This document shows positions 8,738-16,378 of a stretch of DNA of 64,000 bases, in pieces. The position numbers and the translations under genes are program-made. The notes below the pieces were generated by a model that was given only the letters and a program-made list of their open reading frames with translations, was not told the origin of the DNA and ran no database searches. Each line of letters begins with the position of its first letter. Positions within the stretch are counted from its first letter, which is position 1. The DNA comes from JAJTCH01 sp040386195. Lineage in GTDB: Bacteria > Pseudomonadota > Alphaproteobacteria > Rickettsiales > UBA1997. Location of the stretch: positions 11,489 to 75,488 of the forward strand of contig JAZKFV010000021.1 in assembly GCA_040386195.1 (NCBI GenBank), given 5' to 3'.

Positions 8738-9169
8738 ATGATAAAAAAATTATCACTGCTTTTAATCGTTCTTATTATTTCAAAAAACAGCTGGGCTGCT
8801 GAACAAGAAATATTAATCAAAACTAGTCAAGATTGGAGTGGTCAAGAACTAACTTATCCCAAGCGTCAAACTGAATTAACAACTCTTCGCATTACAATCG
8901 CACCTCAAGAAATTATTCCGTTTCATTGTCACCAAGTTGCGTTGTTTGGCTATGTTTTATCTGGCAGCGTTCAAGTTGAAACGATGAGCGGAAAAAAAGA
9001 AACTCTTAAAAAAGGCGAAACTTTGGTTGAAGTTCAAAATACTTGGCATCGAGGTTTCAACCCTTCTAAAAGCAAAAATACTGAAATAGTATTATTTTAT
9101 GTTGGCTCAAAAGGTGTCGATAACGCAATCATTTATAACGAAGTCAATAAAGGCAAATGTCACGAATAA
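8738..9169 (+). CDS. Exported cupin-domain protein inside the sdh cluster
   Basis: A 143-residue protein with a signal peptide (residues 1-20, ending KNSWA) and a single cupin barrel. The metal-site pattern IPFHCHQVALFGYVLSG corresponds to cupin motif 1 (H-x-H then a downstream G), and the later TWHRGFNP supplies the motif 2 histidine. Its role is unknown; small periplasmic cupins usually bind a metal or small ligand. It starts 18 bases after sdhA and ends 41 bases before sdhB, so it is probably transcribed with complex II. Confidence 0.85.
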   Translation: MIKKLSLLLIVLIISKNSWAAEQEILIKTSQDWSGQELTYPKRQTELTTLRITIAPQEIIPFHCHQVALFGYVLSGSVQVETMSGKKETLKKGETLVEVQNTWHRGFNPSKSKNTEIVLFYVGSKGVDNAIIYNEVNKGKCHE

Positions 9170-9210
9170 CTAATTTTATTAATTCTTTAAAAATCGCATC
9201 CAAATAATTT

Positions 9211-10005
9211 ATGGTACAATTATCACTTCCTTCCAACTCTAAAATTGATAAAAAAATTGGTAAATTCTATCCAGCAAGCGTAGGTGCCAAAAATATCAAA
9301 ACCGTTGAGATTTATCGTTACGATCCGGAAGATAAAGATCAAAAAAATCCCCACATTGATCGCTTTGAAATTGATTTAGATAAATGTGGTCCCATGGTTT
9401 TAGATATTCTGATCAAAATTAAAGGTGAACAAGATAGTTCACTAACTTTCCGCCGCTCTTGTCGTGAAGGTATTTGCGGCTCTTGCTCGATGAATATTGA
9501 CGGCACCAACACTCTGGCTTGCACTAAACCAATTTCTGAATGTAAAAGTGATGTGATAAAAATTTATCCATTGCCTCATATGCCAGTTATCAAAGATTTG
9601 GTTTCTGACTTAACTCATTTCTATGACCAATATGAGTCAATTAAACCTTGGTTACAAGCATCAGAGCCAACTTCTGGCAAAGAAAGATTACAATCCCCAG
9701 AAGATCGTGAAAAATTAGACGGTTTATATGAATGTATTTTGTGCGCTTGCTGCTCAACCTCTTGCCCTAGCTATTGGTGGAACGGCGACAAATATTTAGG
9801 CCCAGCAACTTTATTACAAGCATATCGTTTTATTGCCGATTCTAGAGATGAAGCGACCGATGAAAGATTGGATGCGCTTGAAGATCCATTCAAACTTTAT
9901 CGTTGTCACACAATTATGAACTGCACCAACACTTGCCCGAAAGGTTTAAACCCTGCGAAGGCGATTGGTAGTATCAAGCAAATGATTGCTGATCGAAAAG
10001 CTTAA
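9211..10005 (+). CDS. sdhB: Succinate dehydrogenase iron-sulfur subunit
   Basis: Passes electrons from the SdhA flavin to ubiquinone through three iron-sulfur clusters. All ligand sets are visible in 264 residues: SCREGICGSCSMNIDG plus the later LAC for [2Fe-2S], CILCACCSTSCPSYWW for [4Fe-4S], and CHTIMNCTNTCPKGLNP for [3Fe-4S]. Length and layout match alphaproteobacterial and mitochondrial SdhB. It lies downstream of the cupin gene and 20 bases upstream of the kinase-like/ankyrin-like gene. Confidence 0.98.
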   Translation: MVQLSLPSNSKIDKKIGKFYPASVGAKNIKTVEIYRYDPEDKDQKNPHIDRFEIDLDKCGPMVLDILIKIKGEQDSSLTFRRSCREGICGSCSMNIDGTNTLACTKPISECKSDVIKIYPLPHMPVIKDLVSDLTHFYDQYESIKPWLQASEPTSGKERLQSPEDREKLDGLYECILCACCSTSCPSYWWNGDKYLGPATLLQAYRFIADSRDEATDERLDALEDPFKLYRCHTIMNCTNTCPKGLNPAKAIGSIKQMIADRKA

Positions 10006-10025
10006 TAACAAATCTTATCTAATTT

Positions 10026-11603
10026 ATGCCATATTTTACTGACCCAATAAGTAAAAAAGAAATTGAAATTCCACCAACAATTTCTTTTAGCGCAAATTCT
10101 GATCCAAAAATCTTAACATTTTTAGAACCAAAAACCAAAGGCGGTGCTGTTGGAGGAGTTTATCAAGGTGAGAATAACAAAAAATATATAATCAAATTCA
10201 GCGCTGATAGTCCTTATAGTGGTCCTTATAAGGAAACTTTATTTAATGATTTAGCCAGAATTTGTTTTGGCAGCGATTCCGTGGCAGAAGAAACCCTGAT
10301 TGGTTACGGTAGATTTGGCGATAATCAAAATGTCCCATGTATAATTTCCAGCATAATTCCCGATTATAAAGATATTGCTAACTTTGGTGAGAACACGCCG
10401 GAAGGGGTAGGCAAGAAAAAAATACACGCTCAAAAATTTCATAGTTTTTATGTTTGGTGTGCCTTAGTTGGTTATGATGATTTAAACGAAGGTAATTTTG
10501 GCCTATGTGGAGAAGGTAAAACTCCGGCATTAATTGATTGGGGTTTTCATCCTAATTTTCTTCATTCTGAACAAAGAGATCATCAAAGTATTGTTTTTAA
10601 CTTAGTATCACTGGTTTCGCACTATGCGCCAGCTATGATGCAATTGGTTAGAAGAAGATATTTTGGTTATGATCAATTATTAAACCCGCTCGATAAATCA
10701 GATCCGGAAAAACCGCAGGAAATTAGTTATTATTCAATACTTGCCGGAGTAAAAAATATCATTGATAAACAAGATGCTATTTTTGAGGAAATTCAAAAAT
10801 TACAAGAAAGATTAAAAGATGAGCCAATTCCTGATGAACAAAAAGAAGAGCTAGGAAAATTTTTAAATAATTTTCAAATGATGCTTCAAGAAAGAATTGA
10901 TTGGATGCAAGCTAATTTTTTTAGCGACATAAAATTGATGGGAGAGAAACGGCAGGAATTTACTGATCTTAAATGGCGAAAAACACCAAAGTTTCGTGAG
11001 CTTGTAGAGCAAGAATCTGTAAGCTCCAAACAATATGCAGCCAAAGCTTATCAGCAAAATTTGGAAGATTTATGTGCCGTAGTTGGTTGTAAAAATGAGC
11101 AAGAACTTTTGGATAAAACTTTAGATGAAGAGGAAAAATTAAAATTAAAAAATTTTATTAATGATCGAGATAAGTCACTGGATAAAAAATTTGTTCTCCA
11201 TCACGCAGTTATGAATAATGATGTTGGGATGGTAAAATGGCTTTTCGATAATGATTTAGCCAATATCAATCAAATCTATTCGAGCAGAAAACACAACTAT
11301 CACAATTTCAGATTAACCCCATTAAATATGGCAATTGGCATTGCTTGCGATAAGATGGTTTATAGCCCAGATAAAAATTCTTATGAGGAAATGATTGATG
11401 TTTTAAGAGGGGAATTCTTTAAAAAAAATGGCCAAAATTTTAATAAAGATGCAAAATATGATGGTGATCAATTATCAATAGAACTTACATTTCTTGGTAA
11501 TTACAGATATAAATTAGCAAGATCTGAAATAGAAAATCAGGCGGCAACAATTATTAAAAAAGCAGTTAAACAAAAATTACAAGAGAATACAAAACAGCTA
11601 TGA
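10026..11603 (+). CDS. Kinase-fold-like protein with ankyrin-like C-terminus (candidate effector)
   Basis: A 525-residue protein that matches no family I can name with certainty. The N-terminal 180 residues read like a divergent kinase/phosphotransferase: a Gly-rich loop GGAVGGVYQG (39-48), a lysine in YIIKF (K57), a possible alpha-C glutamate (E70), a catalytic-loop-like stretch GYDDLNEGNFG (149-159) and a DFG-like LIDWG with D171. The middle (about 250-390) is helical and charged. Residues about 390-450 contain LHHAVMNNDVGMVKWLF and TPLNMAIGIA, which resemble ankyrin repeats. No signal peptide is visible. It overlaps the proC start by 4 bases, so translation is coupled. The kinase reading is inference from motif order. 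Confidence 0.6.
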   Translation: MPYFTDPISKKEIEIPPTISFSANSDPKILTFLEPKTKGGAVGGVYQGENNKKYIIKFSADSPYSGPYKETLFNDLARICFGSDSVAEETLIGYGRFGDNQNVPCIISSIIPDYKDIANFGENTPEGVGKKKIHAQKFHSFYVWCALVGYDDLNEGNFGLCGEGKTPALIDWGFHPNFLHSEQRDHQSIVFNLVSLVSHYAPAMMQLVRRRYFGYDQLLNPLDKSDPEKPQEISYYSILAGVKNIIDKQDAIFEEIQKLQERLKDEPIPDEQKEELGKFLNNFQMMLQERIDWMQANFFSDIKLMGEKRQEFTDLKWRKTPKFRELVEQESVSSKQYAAKAYQQNLEDLCAVVGCKNEQELLDKTLDEEEKLKLKNFINDRDKSLDKKFVLHHAVMNNDVGMVKWLFDNDLANINQIYSSRKHNYHNFRLTPLNMAIGIACDKMVYSPDKNSYEEMIDVLRGEFFKKNGQNFNKDAKYDGDQLSIELTFLGNYRYKLARSEIENQAATIIKKAVKQKLQENTKQL

Positions 11604-12421
11604 CAGATAAAAAAATTCTCTTTATTGGCTGCGGCAAAATGGGTTCGGCGATGATTAAAAATCTGCTGAATAATGGTTTTGAATATCCGCAACTTACTAT
11701 TTTAAAACCAAGCAAAAAAAATCAAATTGTTGGCATAAAATATGTTTCTTCTTATGAGCAACTTCCTAAAAATTATCAAGCCGATATTGTGGTTTTAGCT
11801 TTCAAACCACAGGCGGCGAAGGAAATTTTGTATGAATTTGCCAAAGGAAATATGGGTCACAAAATAATCAATTCCAAAACAATTATTGTTTCTATTTTAA
11901 CTGGCAAACAAACCAAATTCTTTGAAGAAATTTTAGGTGAAAAAACTAAAGTGATTCGTTTAATGCCAAATATGCCAACCCTTATCAATCAAGGGATTTT
12001 TGGCTATTACGCTAATTCTAATATCAAAAAATCTGAACTTAAATCATTGAGTAATTTTCTAAACGCAATTGGGCAAAATATTGCGGTTGATGAAGAAAAT
12101 TTAATTGATTCTGTCACCGCAGTTTCCGGCAGCGGCCCGGCTTATTTATTCTTGTTTATTAAGCTGATGATTGAAGCTGGAATTGATTTGGGGTTGGATA
12201 AAAAATCTGCTGAAAAATTAGTTAAACAAACTATTTATGGCAGCGCCAAAATGGCGCTTCATTCCAATGAAGATTTAGAAACTTTAATTGAGTCGGTGAC
12301 CAGCAAAGGCGGGACTACTCAGGCAGCTTTAGATGTTTTGCATAAAAATAATCAATTCAAAAAAATTATTTTTGATACGGTCAAAGCAGCCAATAAAAAA
12401 TCTTTAGATTTATCTAAATAA
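11600..12421 (+). CDS. proC: Pyrroline-5-carboxylate reductase
   Basis: Reduces pyrroline-5-carboxylate to proline with NAD(P)H, the last step of proline synthesis. It has 273 residues. The Rossmann motif FIGCGKMGSAMI is at 7-18. The family signature is complete, with VTAVSGSGPAYLF followed by the conserved TSKGGTTQAALDVL. Its ATG overlaps the stop of the upstream kinase-like gene (ATGA). proA and proB are not in view. Confidence 0.96.
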   Translation: MTDKKILFIGCGKMGSAMIKNLLNNGFEYPQLTILKPSKKNQIVGIKYVSSYEQLPKNYQADIVVLAFKPQAAKEILYEFAKGNMGHKIINSKTIIVSILTGKQTKFFEEILGEKTKVIRLMPNMPTLINQGIFGYYANSNIKKSELKSLSNFLNAIGQNIAVDEENLIDSVTAVSGSGPAYLFLFIKLMIEAGIDLGLDKKSAEKLVKQTIYGSAKMALHSNEDLETLIESVTSKGGTTQAALDVLHKNNQFKKIIFDTVKAANKKSLDLSK

Positions 12422-12456
12422 AACAACAAACTAAATCTTTTCTAATAGCAACTTGA

Positions 12457-12810
12457 TCATTTTATTTTGATTGGAGTTGATATCAGATAATCATCAATTC
12501 CCTTATTAAAATTATAAACGAATTCTAAAGAGCTGGTGGCGCTAATCAACCCTTGCTTAGTTTTGATCTTGCTCAAATAAAATAGGGCGTTGAGCGCTTG
12601 TCGATTAATGTTTTTAAATAAATCAATATTTTCAAAAATCTTATCTTCAGAAATGTTAAAAATTTCTGACATAATTTGACATAGTTCTGAATCGGCATAT
12701 TTAGGAGAGTTTGATTCTCTTTTTTTGGGTCGCAACTTTAAGTGGTCATTAAAGTTGCCAAGGGCTTTTTTTGTGGTGGCTTCAAAATTAGGTTTGTTTC
12801 GTGGTGTCAT
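12457..12810 (-). CDS. Hypothetical protein
   Basis: A 117-residue frame I do not recognise. The N-terminus is basic and probably disordered (residues 1-40, rich in K/R/N/P). The rest is likely helical (SELCQIMSEIFNISEDKIFE, then NINRQALNALFYL). There is no signal peptide, membrane segment or metal motif. It is convergent with proC, 35 bases away. A lineage-specific gene is likely; a false positive cannot be excluded. Confidence 0.5.
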   Translation of the reverse strand: MTPRNKPNFEATTKKALGNFNDHLKLRPKKRESNSPKYADSELCQIMSEIFNISEDKIFENIDLFKNINRQALNALFYLSKIKTKQGLISATSSLEFVYNFNKGIDDYLISTPIKIK

Positions 12811-13113
12811 TATATATAATGTTTTGAGCTATTTTGTGGTGTGTCATTAATGATTGTCGGTTAATTTAATCTAAAAAAATTTCGTCGCAATTTCAATTTA
12901 GTAGAATTTGAACAAAAAAAATTCTACTGTAGGTTGAAATTTGATGAATTTAAGTTACAGAAAACAGAGCTTAAGCTGGGCAGAGGTTAAATCGCAGAAA
13001 AGCAGTGGCTATTTTTTAGCTTTACGCTTGCTTGACTTGGTTTGTGAGTTGGAAATGAAAATGGAGAGGAAGAGAATAGCTGCTATGCAAAAATAGCAAA
13101 AACACAATCAAAA
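12811..13113. other. 303-base gap between the hypothetical gene and lgt
   Basis: The most distinct content is a hairpin: GTAGAATTT (12901-12909) pairs with AAATTCTAC (12919-12927). It is flanked by an imperfect outer stem made of TTCGTCGCAATTTCAA (from 12881) and TTGAAATTTGATGAA. A 50-codon plus-strand frame exists at 12944-13096 (MNLSYRKQSLSWAEV...), but it has no ribosome-binding site or recognisable domain. No RNA gene is recognisable. Confidence 0.5.
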
Positions 13114-13923
13114 TTAATCTAATTTTTTAGTAAAAGATTTTTTAATAAAAATTAGCGCAATCAACAATCCAATAAAAATCAAAGGTAAGGATAATATTTG
13201 TCCCATAGTAACTTTTTCAAATAAAAAACCAATTTGACCATCAGGTTCACGAAACTGCTCAACAAAGATTCTGGCGCAACCATAAAGCATTAAAAATAAT
13301 CCTGATAAAATTCCAGGCCTATCTTTTATTTTAGTAAATTTTGCCAGGCAAAACAAAATAATAAACAATAACAAACCTTCCAAAGCGGCTTCGTAAAGCT
13401 GACTGGGATGACGAGGCAATTGACCGGCATTGGGAAATATTACTCCAAAGTTAGAGCCGGTTACTCGACCATATAATTCCATATTAATAAAATTGGCAAT
13501 TCTGCCGAAGAGCAAGCCAATGGGCGTGGCGATTGCTAAAATGTCGGTTAATTCCCAAAAATTAATTTTGTATTTTTTGCAAAAGAAAAACATTGAGATA
13601 ATTGCTCCGAACAATCCGCCATGAAACGACATTCCGCCATGCCAAACCGCTAGAATTTGCAGCGGATGTTGTAAATAAAAACTAAAATTATAGAACAAAA
13701 CATAACCCAACCTTCCTCCGGCAATAATGCCAAGAACCGCCCAGAACATCCAATCATCCCAAGCTTCTTTGCTCATAATTGGTTTTTTGTTATTAAAAAA
13801 TTTTAACAAAAACCAAGTGAACAATATTCCTAAAATGTAAGCTAAAGAATACCAGCGAATAGCTATTGAACCAATAGAGAAAATATTTGGATCAATGTTA
13901 GAAAGAGTAATTGGGAAATGCAT
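13114..13923 (-). CDS. lgt: Prolipoprotein diacylglyceryl transferase
   Basis: Inner-membrane enzyme that attaches diacylglycerol to the lipobox cysteine of prolipoproteins. It has 269 residues with about seven membrane segments. Family motifs seen: GGRLGYVLFYN, HGGMSFHGGLFGA, the essential-Arg signature GRIANFINMELYGR, and RHPSQLYEA. It is followed 14 bases upstream (in minus-strand order) by queF, suggesting a queF-lgt transcript. A lipoprotein substrate candidate is encoded at 53643-54770. Confidence 0.97.
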   Translation of the reverse strand: MHFPITLSNIDPNIFSIGSIAIRWYSLAYILGILFTWFLLKFFNNKKPIMSKEAWDDWMFWAVLGIIAGGRLGYVLFYNFSFYLQHPLQILAVWHGGMSFHGGLFGAIISMFFFCKKYKINFWELTDILAIATPIGLLFGRIANFINMELYGRVTGSNFGVIFPNAGQLPRHPSQLYEAALEGLLLFIILFCLAKFTKIKDRPGILSGLFLMLYGCARIFVEQFREPDGQIGFLFEKVTMGQILSLPLIFIGLLIALIFIKKSFTKKLD

Positions 13924-13937
13924 AAATTTAATTATTG

Positions 13938-14414
13938 TTATCGACCTTTATATTCAGGAACATTTTGATTTTTTATCCAAACATTTTTTGGAGGCAAACC
14001 AGTTTGATAAAAAATATCAATAGGAATTCCGCCGCGCGGGTACCAATATCCGCCAATTCGCAGCCATTTTGGATTTAATAATTTTTGTAAATCTTTAGCA
14101 ATTTGAATTGTGCAATCCTCATGAAAAGCGCCGTGATTGCGATAACTCACTAAATATAATTTTAGTGATTTGCTTTCAACAATGTAATTTTTAGGAATGT
14201 AATCAATAACCAAATGAGCAAAATCTGGTTGACCAGTGACAGGACAAATTGAGGTAAATTCTGGGCAGGTTAGGGTGATTACATAATCAACATCTGGGTG
14301 TGGATTATCTGCTTTTTCTAAAGTTTTTAAATTGGGGGTTGAATATTGATAATTGGTTATTTTTCCAAGCTTGGAGCCAAGTTTGGAGAGATTATTTTTT
14401 TTATTTGAAACCAT
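13938..14414 (-). CDS. queF: NADPH-dependent 7-cyano-7-deazaguanine reductase QueF
   Basis: Reduces preQ0 to preQ1 in queuosine biosynthesis. At 158 residues it is the short, single-domain type. The catalytic cysteine is C57 in FTSICPVTGQPDFAH, with D64 as the proton donor, and the NADPH-binding ESKSLKLYLVSYRNHGAFHE is intact. tgt, which uses the product, is in this window at 37461. No preQ1 riboswitch consensus is visible in the short upstream region. Confidence 0.97.
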   Translation of the reverse strand: MVSNKKNNLSKLGSKLGKITNYQYSTPNLKTLEKADNPHPDVDYVITLTCPEFTSICPVTGQPDFAHLVIDYIPKNYIVESKSLKLYLVSYRNHGAFHEDCTIQIAKDLQKLLNPKWLRIGGYWYPRGGIPIDIFYQTGLPPKNVWIKNQNVPEYKGR

Positions 14415-14446
14415 GCGAATTTTTCGGTAAAATTAATTAAAACTTA

Positions 14447-14489
14447 TAGTAATTTAAGTTGCTAAAACTTAAATTACTAGCAACTTAAA
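14447..14489. promoter_or_regulatory. Overlapping, mutually exclusive hairpins upstream of yidD
   Basis: Hairpin A: TAGTAATTTAAGT (14447-14459) pairs with ACTTAAATTACTA (14467-14479), 13 bp, no mismatch. Hairpin B: TTTAAGTTGCTA (14453-14464) pairs with TAGCAACTTAAA (14478-14489), 12 bp, no mismatch. They share the segment 14453-14459 and so cannot form together. The site lies between the divergent queF and yidD starts and ends 13 bases before the yidD ATG. Confidence 0.6.
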
Positions 14490-14502
14490 AAGTGAAATAT
14501 TG

Positions 14503-14745
14503 ATGCTCAAAAAAATATTTATTTTTCCAATTAAAATCTATCAACTGATCATTTCGCCAGCAATCGGCGGTTATCGATGTTGCCGTTTTACGCCAACTTG
14601 TTCACATTACACAATTGAAGCAATTGAAAAGTTGGGAATATTCAAAGGATTATTTTTTGCAACATTAAGAATATTAAGATGCAACCCTTGGGGCGGCAGC
14701 GGTTATGATCCGGTTCATATTAAAGACAACAAGAATAAAAGTTAA
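14503..14745 (+). CDS. yidD: Membrane protein insertion efficiency factor YidD
   Basis: Small membrane-associated protein that helps YidC-dependent insertion. It has 80 residues. The family core RCCRFTPTCSHYTIEAIEK, followed by LRILRCNPWGGSGYDPV, is fully conserved. A TTG one codon upstream is also in frame, but the ATG at 14503 is the normal start. The next gene begins on the base after its stop codon. rnpA/yidC, the usual partners, are not nearby. Confidence 0.96.
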   Translation: MLKKIFIFPIKIYQLIISPAIGGYRCCRFTPTCSHYTIEAIEKLGIFKGLFFATLRILRCNPWGGSGYDPVHIKDNKNKS

Positions 14746-16188
14746 ATGTATCACATTCTTTTAAGCTTCATGCTCATTGCAAGTCAGAATCAAATCAGGC
14801 AGGCAGAAAAATATCTGGAGCAACAAAAAAACCATCCCAAAAAAATTATTCAAACCACAAAAAACGATGCAAAAATAGATCTTATTGCTGAGTTAACTAA
14901 GCAAAAAGAATTAGAAGATGACGCCTTCAAGCCGGATTTAGAATCTCTTGGTCTTGACCAAATAGACAATTCCAAGCCGGTACAAAATGTTGATAAGCAG
15001 AAAAATAAAACGCCTGAAAATCTTATAGCGACAGAAAATTTGCCTGATGTTGCTATTAAAGCTGACGATTCTTCAAAAAAAGATTCTTCCCAAAAAATTA
15101 AATCATCTATCTCAGAAATTTTACCCATATCATCAACAAAAACAAAAGCTGTTAAGGCAGATGAGCAAAAGGTTCAGACTGCTCAGAAAGAGAAAATAAA
15201 AACCCAAGGTGCTGATTTGAGTGTCAAAAAAATAACAGAAAAATCAGACGCAAGTAAGGAAGTAAAAATTTCAGCAATTGCTGCAAAACCACTTGATAAA
15301 ATCAAGGGATTGATTGATAAAAAATCAGAAGAAATAAAGCCTGAGCAAGTAATAATTGACCAAGAAAAGATTGAAAAAAGAAAGGCCAATCAAGTTGCTC
15401 TTGTTGAGTTAAAACAAAAACAGAAATCAAAAAAATTAGAAGATTTACGACAAAAATATTTAAGCAAAAATGAAGATAATGACGTTTATGAAGGAATAAA
15501 CCGTTATCAAACAATTAGCAAAATTGTTCCTCGAGAAAAAATTCCACCCAAATTTATGAATAGCGAAGTGCCACCACCACTTTTGAATCGGTTTCGCGGT
15601 GAGGAAAATAAGCATCATCCGGTGATTATGAGTAATTCTGAGAAAGTTAATTTTATGTTTAAGGCAATCGCTGAAAATAAAATTGACGAGTTCAACTCTT
15701 TATATTCACTAGTTAAAGATCCTAATATAAAAAATTCTTTTGGAGATACGTTGCTGACTTTTGCGGTTCTGATGCGCAGGCATGATGCGGTTGCTAGCCT
15801 TTTATCCAAAGGAGCTGATCCAGATTTAGCTAATGATCTGGGTTATACGCCACTTAATATCGCAATTGAAATGGTTGATTATCAATCAGCATCAACCTTG
15901 GTTGATATGGGTGCCAAAGTTAATTTGATTGATGATTTGGGCAGAACTTATCTGATGCAATCATGCAGAGTTGGCTCTCTGCAAATTACCGATTTGTTGA
16001 TCAGTAGAGGCGTCGATATTAATCTTACCGATAGAAACGGAACTACCGCTCTAGCTATCGCTTATAAACATAAGAAAGATATTATTGCTAAATACTTACT
16101 AAAATATGGCGCGAAGAGTTGGGTTAAAAAAGGTTATGAAGATAATGACACATCGATGATTGAAGATTTGTTTAATAAGTGGAAATAA
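14746..16188 (+). CDS. Ankyrin-repeat protein with long charged linker (Ank1)
   Basis: A 480-residue protein. A short hydrophobic start (MYHILLSFMLIAS) could be an export signal or membrane tether. Residues about 20-290 are Lys/Glu/Asp/Ser-rich and probably disordered or coiled. Four ankyrin repeats follow at about 332-361, 365-394, 398-427 and 431-458, with the usual signatures (GDTLLTFAVLMRRHDAVASL, GYTPLNIAIE, NGTTALAIAY). It directly abuts yidD and is followed 98 bases later by a second ankyrin gene. Ankyrin proteins in Rickettsiales are often secreted to the host, but no secretion signal can be proven here. Confidence 0.85.
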   Translation: MYHILLSFMLIASQNQIRQAEKYLEQQKNHPKKIIQTTKNDAKIDLIAELTKQKELEDDAFKPDLESLGLDQIDNSKPVQNVDKQKNKTPENLIATENLPDVAIKADDSSKKDSSQKIKSSISEILPISSTKTKAVKADEQKVQTAQKEKIKTQGADLSVKKITEKSDASKEVKISAIAAKPLDKIKGLIDKKSEEIKPEQVIIDQEKIEKRKANQVALVELKQKQKSKKLEDLRQKYLSKNEDNDVYEGINRYQTISKIVPREKIPPKFMNSEVPPPLLNRFRGEENKHHPVIMSNSEKVNFMFKAIAENKIDEFNSLYSLVKDPNIKNSFGDTLLTFAVLMRRHDAVASLLSKGADPDLANDLGYTPLNIAIEMVDYQSASTLVDMGAKVNLIDDLGRTYLMQSCRVGSLQITDLLISRGVDINLTDRNGTTALAIAYKHKKDIIAKYLLKYGAKSWVKKGYEDNDTSMIEDLFNKWK

Positions 16189-16332
16189 ACGAAATAAAAG
16201 TTTATTTTTTGATTGCTATAACTAAGATATTTTTCTAACTTCAGTCATCAAAATTTTTTACTAAAAAAGTATTAAAATTATAAAAATTGCACTCTCAATA
16301 TAAAAGCAAAAATCCCAACAAAATAAAGCTTC

Positions 16333-16378
16333 GCAGCACTTTTTTTTATACAAAAAAAATGCTCTTGCCAAGTGCTGC
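16333..16378 (+). promoter_or_regulatory. Hairpin enclosing the Ank2 start codon
   Basis: GCAGCACTT (16333-16341) pairs perfectly with AAGTGCTGC (16370-16378). Inside the loop, eight Ts (16340-16347) face eight As (16352-16359) across ATAC. The preferred ATG (16359-16361) is therefore within the structure. A T-rich run follows the right arm, so it could also work as an intrinsic terminator/attenuator. Confidence 0.5.

Noticed and set aside
12944..13096. A 50-codon plus-strand reading frame in the gap before lgt
   Set aside because: No ribosome-binding site, no known domain, and it lies next to hairpin-forming sequence; coding cannot be supported.
13021..13100. GCTAT-type inverted repeat as lgt terminator
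   Set aside because: Stem is only 5 bp and the T-run lies on the wrong side for the minus strand.
14415..14446. Possible preQ1 riboswitch ahead of queF
   Set aside because: The region lacks the preQ1 consensus; the only structure is the hairpin pair assigned to the yidD side.
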